DNA from: Bedellia somnulentella | Taxonomy: Eukaryota > Arthropoda > Insecta > Lepidoptera > Bedelliidae | NCBI GenBank assembly: GCA_963576735.1 | Contig: OY755198.1 | Location: 4,588,001 to 4,652,000, forward strand | Reading direction: 5' to 3' | DNA: 64,000 bases | Shown: positions 1 through 11,605 of the stretch, one piece after another | Position numbering within the stretch: position 1 is the first letter of the stretch | Layout of the letters: each line of letters begins with the position of its first letter | The notes under the pieces: generated by a model | Databases searched by the model: none | Seen by the model: only the letters and a program-made list of their open reading frames with translations | What the model was told of the DNA's origin: nothing | Translations under genes and position numbers: made by a program

Positions 1-24
1 CCCACTGGGCTATCACGGTTGCTT
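1..24 (-). repeat. SINE-B fragment (tRNA-like head)
   Basis: The first bases are the reverse complement of the tRNA-like head of SINE-B (GATAGCCCAGTGGG on the - strand). The rest of the copy is outside the window or lost. An A-rich stretch with AATAAA-like words follows to about 92 and resembles a retroelement tail. Confidence 0.6.
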
Positions 25-363
25 AGTAAAATACTGTCTGTTAAATACCTGTTTGTTTGTACACAATAAAGTGTTTAAATAAATAAATATATAATTTAGG
101 ACTCAATACATTACTGGTTGCATTAAATTCGCACTTGATTTCTTCCAAATTATTCTATTAAAGTACCTACAAGTACTTGGCCGTTTTTTTCTATTCAAAT
201 CTATCACCGTTGTTGAAATTTATGATATTATTTTTTTTTATTTGAAAAATAGAACACCAATTTCATCAAGATATTTTATCATATATAATAAAGGAAGGTT
301 AAAAAGAGTTTTAAGAGTTAGGTTCACAGTTCATTCAATTTAGCTTTCCTATAACATTCAAAC

Positions 364-690
364 TGCCTCCGTGGTCTAGCGGTTAAGCGCTTGGTTTCAA
401 GTATGGAGGTCTCGGGTTCGATTCCCGAGGGGTGGTAACCTTACAAATTTAATTTGTAAGATTTAACCCAGTTTGGAAGGATATTGTAGGCTTGAATCAA
501 TCACCTGATTATCCGAAAATTAAGATGATTCCGTTCCGTGCTTCGGAGGGCACGTTAAGCCGTCGGTCCCGGCTACTATTACGTTAGTAGTCGTTAGTCT
601 GCCAACCCGCAATTGGCCAGCGTGGTGGACTATGGCCAAATCGCCCTATATATTGTAGGCTCGAGCCTTTTGGTGGGGACATATATGGGA
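364..690 (+). mobile_element. SINE-C, tRNA-derived SINE
   Basis: The copy starts with a tRNA-like head with an A box (TGGTCTAGCGG) and a B box (GGTTCGATTCC) about 40 bases apart. The body that follows contains GCACGTTAAGCCGTCGGTCC. A second, shorter copy of that body occurs at 14213-14275, so this is a dispersed family and not a lone tRNA gene. The 3' boundary is approximate; no target duplication was identified. Confidence 0.65.
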
Positions 691-913
691 TGTGAGAGAA
701 ATAACATTTAAATCCCTTTTAGAAAGAAAGCATAATTGGAGTAAGCCATGTAAACCAAGCCATTACGCTAACAAACATTCCCGACTCACAACCAAATATT
801 ACCATTACAATAAAAAAGACGCCATAAGATTAATAAAAACACTTTCCAAGTTACATTTATACAATTTAATGCATGTTTTGTTTGGGATGCTTCCTGTATA
901 GCTACTTGTAGTA

Positions 914-1255
914 TAAAGCACGGTCGCCGAGCAGGAAGAATTTCGTACATTGACCTATTTACCTACTGACAGTGTTCACAAACATTTTTTGTCGTGTACT
1001 AGTTAAAAATATAGGATTTTTTATATTTTCCTACCTTGAATAACGGAAAAGTGGCAAATAAATATTTTTATTTGAAATAGGTATTCTATTCTAAAAAAAT
1101 GCTAGCATACAAATATAAACCTTACGTAAGCACACCAAAAGGTTTGTAACTCCTGATGCCCGCGGTCAACGCTACCGTGTGAGCGGGATGCAACTTATTC
1201 ACGCGTGAGAGAGGGAGACAGGTAGAAATTCTTCCTGCTCGGCGACCGTGCTTTA
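914..1255. mobile_element. MITE with about 30-bp terminal inverted repeats
   Basis: The left end TAAAGCACGGTCGCCGAGCA recurs in reverse complement at the right end, and the match continues through GGAAGAATTT. The interior has no coding potential. Superfamily is unassigned because no clear target duplication is visible. Non-autonomous DNA transposon is the most likely class. Confidence 0.6.
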
Positions 1256-1436
1256 GTGTTATTGTTTAGTTAGTTACTAAATCTAGGCTTGCTTATGTAA
1301 ATAAATTATGCGAGATAACAAAATTAAACCTGTTTTTTGGGCAAAAGTTGATTAGCTTACTTGACTTTAATTGAATTCAATGGGTCATTATAGTACTGTA
1401 TGTGTGTTTGTAATGTAGAGTAACACAAAAGGAGAA

Positions 1437-1687
1437 CATACATACATACATATGCTCACGGCTATATTTCCCTAAACGGGGTAGCCAGAGCTTTGGAAAT
1501 AAAATATTCCTCAGCCACTTTTGGAAGTTAAGTGGGGAAAAGATGTTATAATAAATAATTGTTGGTGACGGGTCTCCAACCACATCGCCCTAAAGTTACT
1601 TAAAAAGCCCATATACCCTTAGTCGCCTCTTACGATCACCCACGGGTAGAAATGGGGTAGTGCTATTCTAAGCCGACACTACACAGC
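1437..1687 (-). mobile_element. SINE-A copy, near full length
   Basis: This antisense copy runs from the TATG-type tail (CATACATACATACATATG on +) to the head (CCGACACTACACAGC on +). A direct repeat AAGGAGAACA occurs on both sides (about 1428 and 1697), as expected of a target-site duplication. Confidence 0.75.
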
Positions 1688-1689
1688 TG

Positions 1690-2380
1690 TAGAGGAAGGA
1701 GAACACAAGGCAATACTTTTGTGTGTTGATTTTTGTTTGATTATTTTAGGGTTTAAGTCAACATGAAAATACCTCGAAGTCATTATATCTAGCTTAATAT
1801 ACACACGTTAACGGAAGCTAACGTTAAATTAAAATCCTAGGGTGAAAATAAAATGATTATACAATCTGGATTAGTTTGCTTCTGAAAAAGTTCAGAAACA
1901 GATATAATTGACTGTCAATGCTATTATTTGGAAAAGTTGTTTATAAGAAGATTAAAACGAAAAGAAGTATTATACAAAAGTAAATAAGACGTTCTAGTTT
2001 TAATAATGTAAGGTAGATTAAACAATATTTTGAGATACGCATGGCTTAAAACTGCATTTAAGGTTAATTATAGAAATTGAGGGTACCTAGAGATATTTTT
2101 ACTACGAACTTTTTTGTTCTAGTCAGTATAAAATATTTTGGTAATAAGCATGTGAACCATTACATATTTATACATTATACAAAATAATACACAAGATTAG
2201 TAAGTATAGTTTCATTTTCAAAAATATATTGACTATTTGGCTTTTGTCGCTAAAATTTTAAAGGTTTTTGAGTAGAGCAGAATTTAATCGAATATTGATC
2301 TCTTTAGATAGCGTTTATAAATAACTTTTAGTTTTACTTTTAATGTTTTTTTTTTAAATTCTGATATCTTATTTATATTT
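1690..2380. other. AT-rich stretch, nothing recognised
   Basis: No open frame, RNA gene or repeat could be supported here. It probably belongs to the intron upstream of the transporter exon. Confidence 0.4.
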
Positions 2381-2383
2381 TTT

Positions 2384-2633
2384 GCCGTGTAATGCCGGCT
2401 TAGAATGTCGCTACCCCTTTCTTCCCACGGGTGTCGTAAGAAGCGACTAAGGGTATCGGGGCTTTATATTGGATTTTTGGGCGATGCGGTTGGAGACCCA
2501 TCACTAAAAATCTTTATTTTTACCATATTTTCCCCACTCAACTTCCAAAAGTGGCTGAGGAATTTCTAATTCCTTAGCTCTGGCTACCCCTTCTAGGGAA
2601 ATATAGCCGTGAGTATATGTATGTATGTATGTA
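2384..2633 (+). mobile_element. SINE-A copy, full length (GGGTGTCGTAAG subtype)
   Basis: It begins GCCGTGTAATGCCGGCTTAG and ends GCCGTGAGTATATGTATG. It carries the subfamily variant GGGTGTCGTAAGAAGCGACT, where other copies read GGGTGTACGTAAGAGGCGAC. It lies in the presumed intron before the transporter exon at 3323. Confidence 0.75.
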
Positions 2634-3322
2634 TTTTTAAATAATATAATATTGACTTATATCCCAAACATACTCATAGAGTTTTTTGTTCTACTCGTAT
2701 TCGTTGTGAATGTATTTTTTAGTTTTATTAATTAACGTATTAACACTTAATTAGGTGTTTAATACCTCTCTCTCTGTGTCTCTGGTATCGTTTTTTAACA
2801 AATTATCAATAGAAATGCTTAAATATTTAAAACCGTCCTACACCGTTAAATAAGAAGGATAAATGTTAATAGGCATTTTATTCTTCTGCATTCTTTCATC
2901 AAGAAAAAGACATTCTCATCATATCAACTTTAGTGCACGAAAGTGCTTTGGCCATTTAGGCTTATGTCTTCTTATGTGTACAGTCAATGCGAAATACTTA
3001 ATCTTTTCAAACTGCTTTCTGAAAGGAGGAAAATAAGACCACTAGTTTCGTTTTGCATTTTAATTATTCTTCCGTTAGTGCTTCCTTTAGGCTTAGCTTT
3101 TATAATAACACCAAAAATTTTGTACTATATCCATAATTTTGTTCTACAAATCTGTTTAATTTTTAACTTATTTTGCTTGTAAATATTTCGTTTTGTCTGG
3201 GCTTTGTTTGGTATCCTGGTTTTCTTGTCTAAATTTCCGCACTTTGATGTAGATAAACTGATTTACTAGAAGTAGTTAAAACATCGTCATCAAAAAACTA
3301 CTTCAAATTCCTCTGATTTCAG

Positions 3323-4441
3323 GATTACGTCAAAGAAGAAATTCCTGCGATTGAGCAAGAGGCGTACCCAGTTTCTATACCAGAGAATGACGAATTAAAA
3401 GACAAGCCGCACGAACGAAAAATATCCTTATCGCAACTACAGAACAATCAAAATTGCATGCCATCTCTTAACTCACAAAATCAACTGAGAAACTCGAGAA
3501 GAAATCTATCGAACGCTCGACAGATGTCAAAAATTATGAATAGCTCAGCTTCAATAACAGATGGGATTCCTGAAGGAAGAAAACTTGGTTCCCAAGAGGC
3601 TTTCGGACGTAAATTAAGTTATGCAGGTCCTAGAAGAAACTTTTCAACATCTAGTTTCGCTCATGTAGCTACCCCATTCCATGGATCTACTTTATCAGCA
3701 TTTGAGAAACCAAACGAATTTGCGTCCCAATTTTCTCTCAAAAGTGTGACTGAAAGTGTTACCGATGCTGCTCGATTCTGCTTTTGCTGTAAAAGATCTA
3801 AAGAACGGTCTAAATTCTTCGATATTACCCTCCTTTCTGATCCGACATACCTGATTATTTTACTCTCTAGCAGTACAGTGGCTATATCTTGTACTAACTT
3901 CATCATTCTGTTGCCTTCGCACGCGCAGAATATAGGCTTTGACAAAGCGAGAGGAGCATATCTTCTCAGTACGGTTTCAGCGTTAGATCTTGTAGGACGG
4001 ATTGGTGGTTCTGCGTTATGCGACTTAAATTTGATTCCAAAAAGCTTCTATTTTGTCGGAGGTCTCATATTTTCTGGGATCGCTTTAATATTGTTACCGT
4101 TTTTCCACTCTTATGGCGTTATAAGTGCTATTTGCGCTTTGTTCGGTTTAGCTTCGGGTATAAATAATGCAGTGACAACATTGGTTTTAGCTGAATTTTT
4201 AGGCGTCGATAGATTGATGTCTACTTATGGTATCAGTTTGTTTGTTAACGGTTTATTGCAATTAGTAGGTCCGCCGATTTGTGGAATTTGGTTCGAATAC
4301 GATCATAATTATATGAACATGTTTATTACGTTTGGTATGATTTTCATCGGAGGTGCCTCGTTATGGCTGTTTATGCCAATCGTTTTGAGAAACAAGAAGA
4401 ATAAAGAACTTAATGGGAAAGTAGCGAATACACGGGTTTAG
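3323..4441 (+). CDS. SLC16 / monocarboxylate-transporter-like protein, terminal exon (copy 1)
   Basis: This exon encodes the C-terminal half (372 codons) of a major-facilitator transporter of the SLC16 type, plasma-membrane carriers often moving monocarboxylates with protons. A polypyrimidine-AG acceptor (CTGATTTCAG) precedes phase-0 codon GAT at 3323, and the frame is open to TAG at 4439-4441. A roughly 170-residue hydrophilic, Ser/Asn-rich segment comes first, matching the family's long loop between membrane segments 6 and 7. It contains TPFHGSTLSAFEKP. Six hydrophobic segments follow, with DLVGRIGG after the second and GPPICGIWFE near the fifth. Segments 1-6 must lie upstream of the window. 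The paralogous exon at 14603-15814 has the same phase and layout. Fold and family are clear; the substrate cannot be told. An AATAAA at 4890-4895 could serve as poly(A) signal. Confidence 0.85.
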   Translation, partial: DYVKEEIPAIEQEAYPVSIPENDELKDKPHERKISLSQLQNNQNCMPSLNSQNQLRNSRRNLSNARQMSKIMNSSASITDGIPEGRKLGSQEAFGRKLSYAGPRRNFSTSSFAHVATPFHGSTLSAFEKPNEFASQFSLKSVTESVTDAARFCFCCKRSKERSKFFDITLLSDPTYLIILLSSSTVAISCTNFIILLPSHAQNIGFDKARGAYLLSTVSALDLVGRIGGSALCDLNLIPKSFYFVGGLIFSGIALILLPFFHSYGVISAICALFGLASGINNAVTTLVLAEFLGVDRLMSTYGISLFVNGLLQLVGPPICGIWFEYDHNYMNMFITFGMIFIGGASLWLFMPIVLRNKKNKELNGKVANTRV

Positions 4442-4895
4442 TAATTTACATAATGTAAAAGAAATGTTATTCACAGAATTTGTAAATCCCTGGGTCCATT
4501 TTGTATTGATTACTAGATAGATAAATAGTGATTCGAGTTTAGTACGGAAATGAATTAATATCTATCGATTGATCTTGTACTAAGGTTCGGCTAACAATAT
4601 CTCATTTATTCAATTATATGATAATGAAGAATTTATGAAATTTAGCAACGAATATCTACTTGTAATACATTTTTATCTTTGGATATTTTATATTCTTGAT
4701 TATGTGTTTAAGTATTATTGTACGAAATTTATAAAAGGCTTATTACATAGTAAGACTTTCAGAGTTATTATATACTTAGTCGTTTTCTGAAGCAAACAAG
4801 AGGGTACAAAGTCGTCCAAAAGATGATATATCTACGCTCCATTTGTGGGTGACACAAAACTACGGATATCGCCTTACACGAATCTATCTAATAAA

Positions 4896-6990
4896 TCACG
4901 AAACACATATTTAATGATTAGAAAGGACATTAGGCATTCTCATATAATTATAAATTCGATCCTTATTTATATTTCAGTATATATCAATATGCGTACTCGC
5001 ATGATTGCATAGAAAATTTTCGTAAATTTGATAGACAGCAATTTAAAGTGGCGATAGCAGCTACCGAGTAAAATGGCCTTTCTAACCCTTTATTGCGTGT
5101 TCTGTGATTGAAATACGATTTATTTTACTAAGAGGTATAAAAAACGTATTTACACTTATTTTTCTTCGCCTGTCTTTCAAAATACTTTATAGTTTTTTAA
5201 TCTTCTTTATTACTTTTGTGTATTATTAATTTTATTAATTAATATTAGCAATTTTTATAGTTATAAGACTTCGCTTATTCTTCCAGTTTAAGTTTAAAAA
5301 GCGTGTGCAACTTTTTAGGCATTACCTAAAAATTTATGAGAATTTGTCGAAGGTTAATATTTTTATAACATGTACTGATTTTTTAATATGCTTAAGCGGA
5401 CATTGAATATTTGAGCCTGGATCTCAGATGCTTTAACTTAAATTTTTCAAGGCTTTGTTAAATTAAAAATAGGAGTTTACAATCCCAAATACTACTTATC
5501 TTTGCAAAAGATTACTATCTTTTAAACAGTTATTCTCGTGAATTTTTAATGCCAAAAAGGGGTAGTTGGAACCTCAAATATAAAAAAAATAAGCCTAAAG
5601 AAAAATATGGTAAAACAATAAATAGTTGCTTAAGGATATCCATCCGCAACGTCCATCAATAACTTGAATAGTTTTATTAGTATGATGTCCACGGAAACAT
5701 ATGGTGTTGTCGGTTTTGAGCCGAATTTAAAAATAATTCTTCAAGTTTAAATAAGCTTTTTTTTTAAATCTGGAAGGATGAGCGTAGTCACTTCATTTAC
5801 ATTTATATGTGTGTCTTTATATAATTATTTGTTTATTTTAAAATGCAAAAGTGATCGTTTTAATGAATGATTGAAAAATGATTTTATAATTTTTTTATGA
5901 TTAAACTATTCCAAAGTACATTCTGATAACTATTAAGACTGAATGATGCCATTCTTTTAGTAACTAAATTGGTTATATATTTACAAATTGTACGCAAAAA
6001 GTGTACTTAATTTTATTGAGGATAACAGCTGGCTGTATTTTTTTGTATCCAGAGTCCAAATTTGTAAAAAAACAACGCACAAAATGGCCGAAAATTTGAG
6101 GAGTCTTATTTTGGTAGAAAACTAAAGCTAACTTAGAAATCTAAACTATATATAGATAAGATATAGACCACAATTGTCAGTATACGAATCTTTGTTGCGT
6201 GCGAGTGCGATAGAAAATTATGTTAATAGGGGTTAGAAGAGATAGGAATGAAATTAAGTTCTCAATTTGAAGATTAGACCCTCTGGTCTGGATTTCTAAG
6301 TTGGTTTGAGTAGAAAATATCGATTTTATAATTTAACAGTATTTTATTGAGTTACCTATTGTAAGCTTTGAGGCTTGCCCACTAAATATTTTTTATTATT
6401 ATACTCATATTTTTATAATATTGATTAGATTATATGTTATGGAAGTTTGCCAAATTAGCTCATAAATGTTTTAGATTTAAGTTTTTTAAATAATAAATCA
6501 AGTATGTTAGAGTTTAAACATGTTTTGGGGTATATATTAAACGAAACCCATTTTAATTGGTGTATTTCTTTCAAGACATTTTGTTGTCAACTAAAACTTC
6601 AAACTATAAATGACAGGGGTTCTAGGAGAATATATACATAGATAACAAAATATAGCATATAGATATAAAGAATTTATTAAGTGATTTTAGATTTTCTACT
6701 ACGAATTTAGATTTAAATTTTAAGTTCATTTAGTACAAATCTAGGCTACTTTCTTTTTTATGAAGTTCATTATTCATTATTTATCAATGCGTATAAAAAC
6801 CGTTATAAATCAAATAACCGGTATGTTCAGGTTTTATACCGGTATCAAAATTAGAAAAGCAAACATCTGTTTTGATATTTAATATCGATAACAAAGCAAG
6901 GGAAAAAAATACGAAAGATTAAGTTTAAATATGTGTACACAAAAAAAGATGTCTTGTTATATTTATTGCTTTGTCAAAAATCTTTAATCA
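4896..6990. other. AT-rich intergenic or intronic DNA, nothing recognised
   Basis: I saw no coding exon, in particular no exon for segments 1-6 of an SLC16 protein with the family's DGGWGW-like start. This absence matters for interpreting the two transporter exons. Confidence 0.4.
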
Positions 6991-6995
6991 GCTAT

Positions 6996-7654
6996 GTAGA
7001 GGACTTAAGTAAATAAAACGAAAACCAAACAGCACAAAAATTGCTAAATAAATTCCGCTAAAAACTTATTGTCAAAATACCTTGTCCCTGCACCCTGATT
7101 GGTTGATACAATGTTCTGACTTTTATTGGTGATTCATTTGCTTCGCTTAAAGGCCTCCCCGCATTTTGCAGCTATTGCGCTCACTCATACGTCAAATTTA
7201 CTGAGAGTGACATGGACGGAAAAAACGCGCGCGCATGTAGTATATTTAGTTTTATTGAATAACTATAATGTTTAAATGAAAAGTTAAACATCAAAGTTAC
7301 AGAGATCTTAAAGCTACGCGTATATAGACACATAATGAGTTCACATGTATGTTATGCCAGTGGAGCCTATACGGTTTTTATGAAAACAAAGCCTGTTCCA
7401 ATTCAATTTTTTTCATTATTTTTTCCAACAAATTATTAAAATGTTAAACATTAAATTTTAACACCATGAACTAATCACCAACATATATTTTATTCATGTC
7501 ATATCAATATCATCAAATCAGACTTTATACAATTTCCAAACAATCAATATCAACCTATTTTTCCGGGGACGCCCTTAAGTCAGTGGAAATGCACTGAACC
7601 ACTTATGGATATTGACATTTTTCGTTTCTCCTCTATTTAGCTAAGTCCTCTATG
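6996..7654. mobile_element. Candidate inverted-repeat element
   Basis: TAGAGGACTTAAGTAAATA near the left end matches, in reverse complement, TATTTAGCTAAGTCCTCTA near the right end. The similarity extends with small gaps into AAACGAAAA. The interior has no open frame. A non-autonomous DNA transposon is likely, but the ends and target duplication are not firm. Confidence 0.45.
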
Positions 7655-7675
7655 ATTAGTTATAATTTTATAAGC

Positions 7676-8285
7676 CAATTGGCCTAGACCTCGCTTTTTT
7701 AACATACCCTTTTTATATTACAAATCGATAAAGGACATCAAACTTAACAACTTTGCCTATGGAATGCCTATCTAAAATATTGTAATTTTCAAAAAATAAT
7801 AATAATTAAAAATTGTCGTACCTAGTTCAAACTGAGAATGTATAGAATGAGATTCCTTGCTTCAGTGAAAATAAGAAATTAAAAAAAAACATCTGATCTA
7901 TGCTTTTTGCTCTGTAAACAAAAACATAACTTCTTTCTGTATTTTCCAGTTCAATCGCTCGCTTACCGGTTTATTTTCATGATATTATTTTTCAACGACG
8001 ATCAATACAACTGGAAAATACCGAAAGAAGTTATATTTTTGTTTACAGAGCGAAAAGCATAGATCAAATGTTTTTTTTTAATTTCTTATTTTCACTAAAG
8101 CAAGGAATCTCATTCTATACATTCTCAGTTTGAACTAGGTACGACAATTTTTAAATTATTATTATTTTTTGAAAATTACAATATTTTAGATAGGCATTCC
8201 ATGGGCAAAGTTGTTTAGTTTGATGTCCTTTATCGATTTATAATATAAAAAGGGTATGTTATAAAAGCGAGGTCTAGGCCAATTG
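7676..8285. repeat. Large palindrome (foldback element), arms about 276 bp, loop about 57 bp
   Basis: The left arm (7676-7951) is repeated in reverse complement at 8009-8285 with only scattered mismatches and small indels. Outer ends read CAATTGGCCTAGACCTCGC and its complement; inner ends read ATTTTCCAGTT and AACTGGAAAAT. No coding capacity is present. It could be a foldback-type DNA transposon or an inverted duplication. Confidence 0.8.
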
Positions 8286-9093
8286 CAAATACAAGAAATT
8301 ATTGTAATGAACGAATTGAATTGTTTTCTTTTGAAAATGTGTACTTTTATAATTTTACTTAATTAAATATACGATGTATTAATACTTACTTTGGTCTTTT
8401 ATTTCCAGTATCCGTAACGATTTTTTTTTTCTATTGTATGAAATACTTATTTTTTACTCATTAGTCTTGATAATGAATTTGCCTGGATAGCGCACAAGGT
8501 TATGAAGTTAATATTATAGTGTGTAATTAAGTTGTGATAAAAAAAAACTGATACATGTAAAAGTCTTAAGTTTTTCGACAATAAGAGGAATACAGCCGGT
8601 TTCACAATTGAGCATTCTATATCTAATCAGTTGAGTTTTTATCAAACTCTAAGTAAGTACTTAAGTTTAAGGTGTTTCACAAAACAAACAATGCTCGTTG
8701 CTAGTATGTGATCAACAAAGCATCTATGTCAGTTTGATATCAAGATTTATGAACGTTTCAATTTACGCATAAAAACCGGTAACTTACCGATAAAGTTATA
8801 TTTCTGTAATTATACTTTAATATAAATAGCAATTGAATCTTAAAAACTCGATTCAATAATGTTTCATTTCATTAGAAGTTACATTTATAAGAAGGTTTTG
8901 AGACCATTTGAATAAAAAATAAAATAAACAAACAAAAAACTTTGGGAAACGAAACGTATATACGTCAATACCTCTATTCGTCAAGCCAATCACACTCATC
9001 AATCGTCAAAATTGTATCAAGTTCTGTTCTGTATGTTTGCTTTGTTTTTATTTATTTATATGTGTTTGTGTTTAGATTTATACATTCTGTGTA

Positions 9094-10393
9094 CTAAGTA
9101 TCGGGAATTTGTCAATAAAACAAAAAATACAAATTATTCATCTAAATTTATTTTATCGCCTTCAAAGTAGGCCCCATCGCTTGCAATACAACATCTCCAC
9201 CGCTTCACCCAGTCTTCCATACATTTTTCATAGGCTATTTGCGGTATGGCCTTTAGCTCATTCAGCGAATTTTCTTTTATGGCTTCTATCGACTCAAAAC
9301 GTTTTCCTCGAAGTGGTAATTTTAACTTGGGAAATAAAAAAAAGTCAGACGGAGCCATATCAGGTGAATACGGTGCTTGGTCGAGAACTTTTGTTGAATT
9401 TTTCGCTAAAAACTCTTTCACTATAATGGCTGTGTGTGATGGTGCATTATCATGGTGCAGCATCCATGAGTTGTGTTGCCGCAAATCTGGACGTTTTCGG
9501 CGGATGCTCTCACGGAAACGCTTCATAACGCCTAAATAATATTCTTTATTCACTGTTTCTCCCTCTGGAAGGAATTCGGAGTGAACCACACCACGGTAGT
9601 AAAAAAAAACAGTCAGCATCACCTTGATTTTGGAACGACTTTGCCGCGGTTTTTTGGGTTTCGGCTCGTTTTCGAGACGCCATTCTGAAGACTGTTGGCT
9701 TGTTTGCATGTCGTACTCATAAACCCATGTCTCTTCGCCAGTTATTATACGTTTCATAAAGGTCGGATCCGTAGAAGCTCGGGAAACCATGTCTTCAGCG
9801 ACATGCTTTCGCTGCGCTTTTTGAACAAAATTGAGCTCTTTTGGAACTAGTCGAGCGGCGACGCGTTTCATGCCTAAAATGTCAATGAGAATGTTGTGGA
9901 CGGACTTATAAGATATGTTCACCTCACAAGCTAACTCTCTCAGACTCATACGTCGATTTTCGAGCACTAGCTTCTTGATTCTGTCGATGTTTTCTTAGGT
10001 CGTAGCGGTTGAAGGTCTACCAGAACGAGGCAAAACTACTACTTCTTCTCGGCCTTCTTTAAAAGCCTTATACCATTCATAAGCCCTTGTTTTCGATATA
10101 CACGATTCGCCGTAGGTATTTCGAAACATTTTTAGTGATTCACCACATGAAATATCATTCGAAACACAAAATTTAAGGCACACTCTTTGTTCAACAATAT
10201 TTTCCATTGTAAAAATCGCCGATGACTCAAAACTGTGACCAACAAAAAATGTAGTTTAAAACAAATTAAATGACAGATCCCGCTCAAATTTTTCCCGCGC
10301 GCTAAATCAGTACAGTGCTACCAACATGCAGTAAAGAAATTTGAACGACCTCTTTTGCGCGGGTCTTTTTATTGACATATTCCCGATACTTTT
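9094..10393 (-). mobile_element. mariner transposon, near complete (1300 bp)
   Basis: Terminal inverted repeats of about 28 bp share AAGTATCGGGAATTTGTCAA, with one mismatch in that core. A TA dinucleotide flanks each end (9092-9093 and 10394-10395), the mariner target duplication. Length and layout match intact mariners, with one transposase frame on the - strand. The short divergence between ends indicates a fairly young insertion. Confidence 0.9.
9134..10207 (-). pseudogene. mariner transposase, one in-frame stop
   Basis: The frame starts at ATG 10207 and ends at the stop at 9134-9136. It spans about 357 codons, the usual mariner length, with a single internal TAA at 9995-9997 (codon 71). 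The N-terminal part has the helix-turn-helix region with SKTRAYEWYKAFKEGRE and SGRPSTATT. The catalytic region shows HHDNAPSHTA and YSPDMAPSDFFLF, with 34 residues between the second and third acidic residues (the D34D pattern). The first motif reads TGEETWVY where most active mariners have TGDE. The first catalytic Asp is thus replaced by Glu. Stop codon and substitution both suggest it no longer works. Everything else is in frame. Confidence 0.9.
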
Positions 10394-11165
10394 TACACAG
10401 AGTAGTATGTTCATGAATGAGAAAAGATATTCACGGATATACGCGAAATCTGTTGTAGTGCAAAACACCGTGGAGGTGGAATAAAAATGGAAAAAGAATC
10501 CAAAAACTTCGGCGTATTTTGCCTCCGAGGTATCTGCTGCGGCTCCTCTAGTGATGATAATGATGTATCCCAAGATATCTCCAGAAAGTTGTCAAAAGCA
10601 ATGTATTTACTTTACAAATTTGAAATCGAGCACGGTTTAAGACGCCGAATTTGACAACTTAACTCCCACCTTCTGAAATCAGCGATGATTACCGTTTGAG
10701 TATTTGTCAAACGAGTTCAGAAACGCAAATTTCAACATTTATGTCGAATTATTGATTGATGCTCAATATTTTTAGCATACAATCATAATTTGATTAAATT
10801 ACAATATTTGGTCAATTCAGAAACGTAATTTTGGTAAGTACGTACTTAAATACGGTTTGAGATGCTTTTATCGTTGAATTCTCAATTGTGAAATCTGCCG
10901 TTAGGTTAGACTGCTATGTTGTAATTGCAAAAGAGATTTAAATAGAAATCTCCTTTATTACACATAACATATTTAAAAAAGCAAAAGTACATTTATACTA
11001 TAAGTATACTGTACTTTCTCTAGATTTGAATCCGAGACCCCTGGGTCGTGACTTTCATTCTACGTTTAATCCAATAGACCATGAAAGTTTATAATTTAAT
11101 AGGCACATTGTAAAAAGAGTCGAGTAACGAGTCCTTTTAATCAGACTAAAAAAATAAGTTGAATT

Positions 11166-11168
11166 ATT

Positions 11169-11222
<54 letters not shown>
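11166..11222. repeat. (TA)n microsatellite
   Basis: About 25 TA units run straight into the TACATACATACATA tail of an antisense SINE-A copy, so it may have grown from or near the retroelement tail. Confidence 0.9.
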
Positions 11223-11227
<5 letters not shown>

Positions 11228-11469
11228 CATACATATACTCACGGCTATAAATCCCTTGAAGGGGTAGCCAGAGCCAAGGAATTAAAATTTCCTAAGCCAC
11301 TTTTGGAAAGTATAGTGGGGAAAAGATGGTGTAATAAAGGTTCTTGGTGGTGGGTCTCCAACCGCATCGCCCAAAAATCCCTTAAAAGCCCCAATACCGT
11401 TAGTCGCCTCTTACGTACACCCACCGGAAGAAATGGGGTAGTGCTATTCTAAGCCGACACTACACAGCT
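11221..11469 (-). mobile_element. SINE-A copy, full length
   Basis: Antisense copy with the tail next to the TA repeat and the head CCGACACTACACAGC at about 11455. It has the common variant ACGTACACCCACCGG. Small differences from other copies are scattered. Confidence 0.75.
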
Positions 11470-11605
11470 ATACTAATATGTATAAAATGGAAAAAAAAAT
11501 TGGGGCTTTGTATGTAATGAAAAGGCACCGAAACCACTGGACTGGTTGTAAATATTATTTTATTAATACAAACCTACAACAAGAAACAGGGATAAGCAGT
11601 GACTG

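Larger units (their letters stand above)
8593..10902. mobile_element. Inverted-repeat element interrupted by a mariner
   Basis: The left end (CAGCCGGTTTCACAATTGAG, about 8593) and the right end (CTCAATTGTGAAATCTGCCG, about 10881-10900) form imperfect terminal inverted repeats of about 21 bp. The mariner at 9094-10393 lies between them, so about 1 kb is the older host element. The piece right of the mariner has a 56-codon open frame from 10483 with the acidic run SSDDNDVSQD, perhaps a remnant of a transposon protein. Class unassigned. Confidence 0.5.

Noticed and set aside
364..436. A tRNA gene
   Set aside because: It has A and B boxes but is followed by a SINE body that recurs at 14213; the cloverleaf is imperfect.
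3661..3945. Open frame on the - strand, 94 codons
   Set aside because: It is antisense to the loop and first membrane segment of the transporter exon; no independent support.
9109..9539. Open frames on the + strand within mariner
   Set aside because: They mirror the transposase on the other strand.
10307..10573. An 88-codon frame on the - strand
   Set aside because: It crosses the mariner boundary, so it cannot be an ancestral gene.
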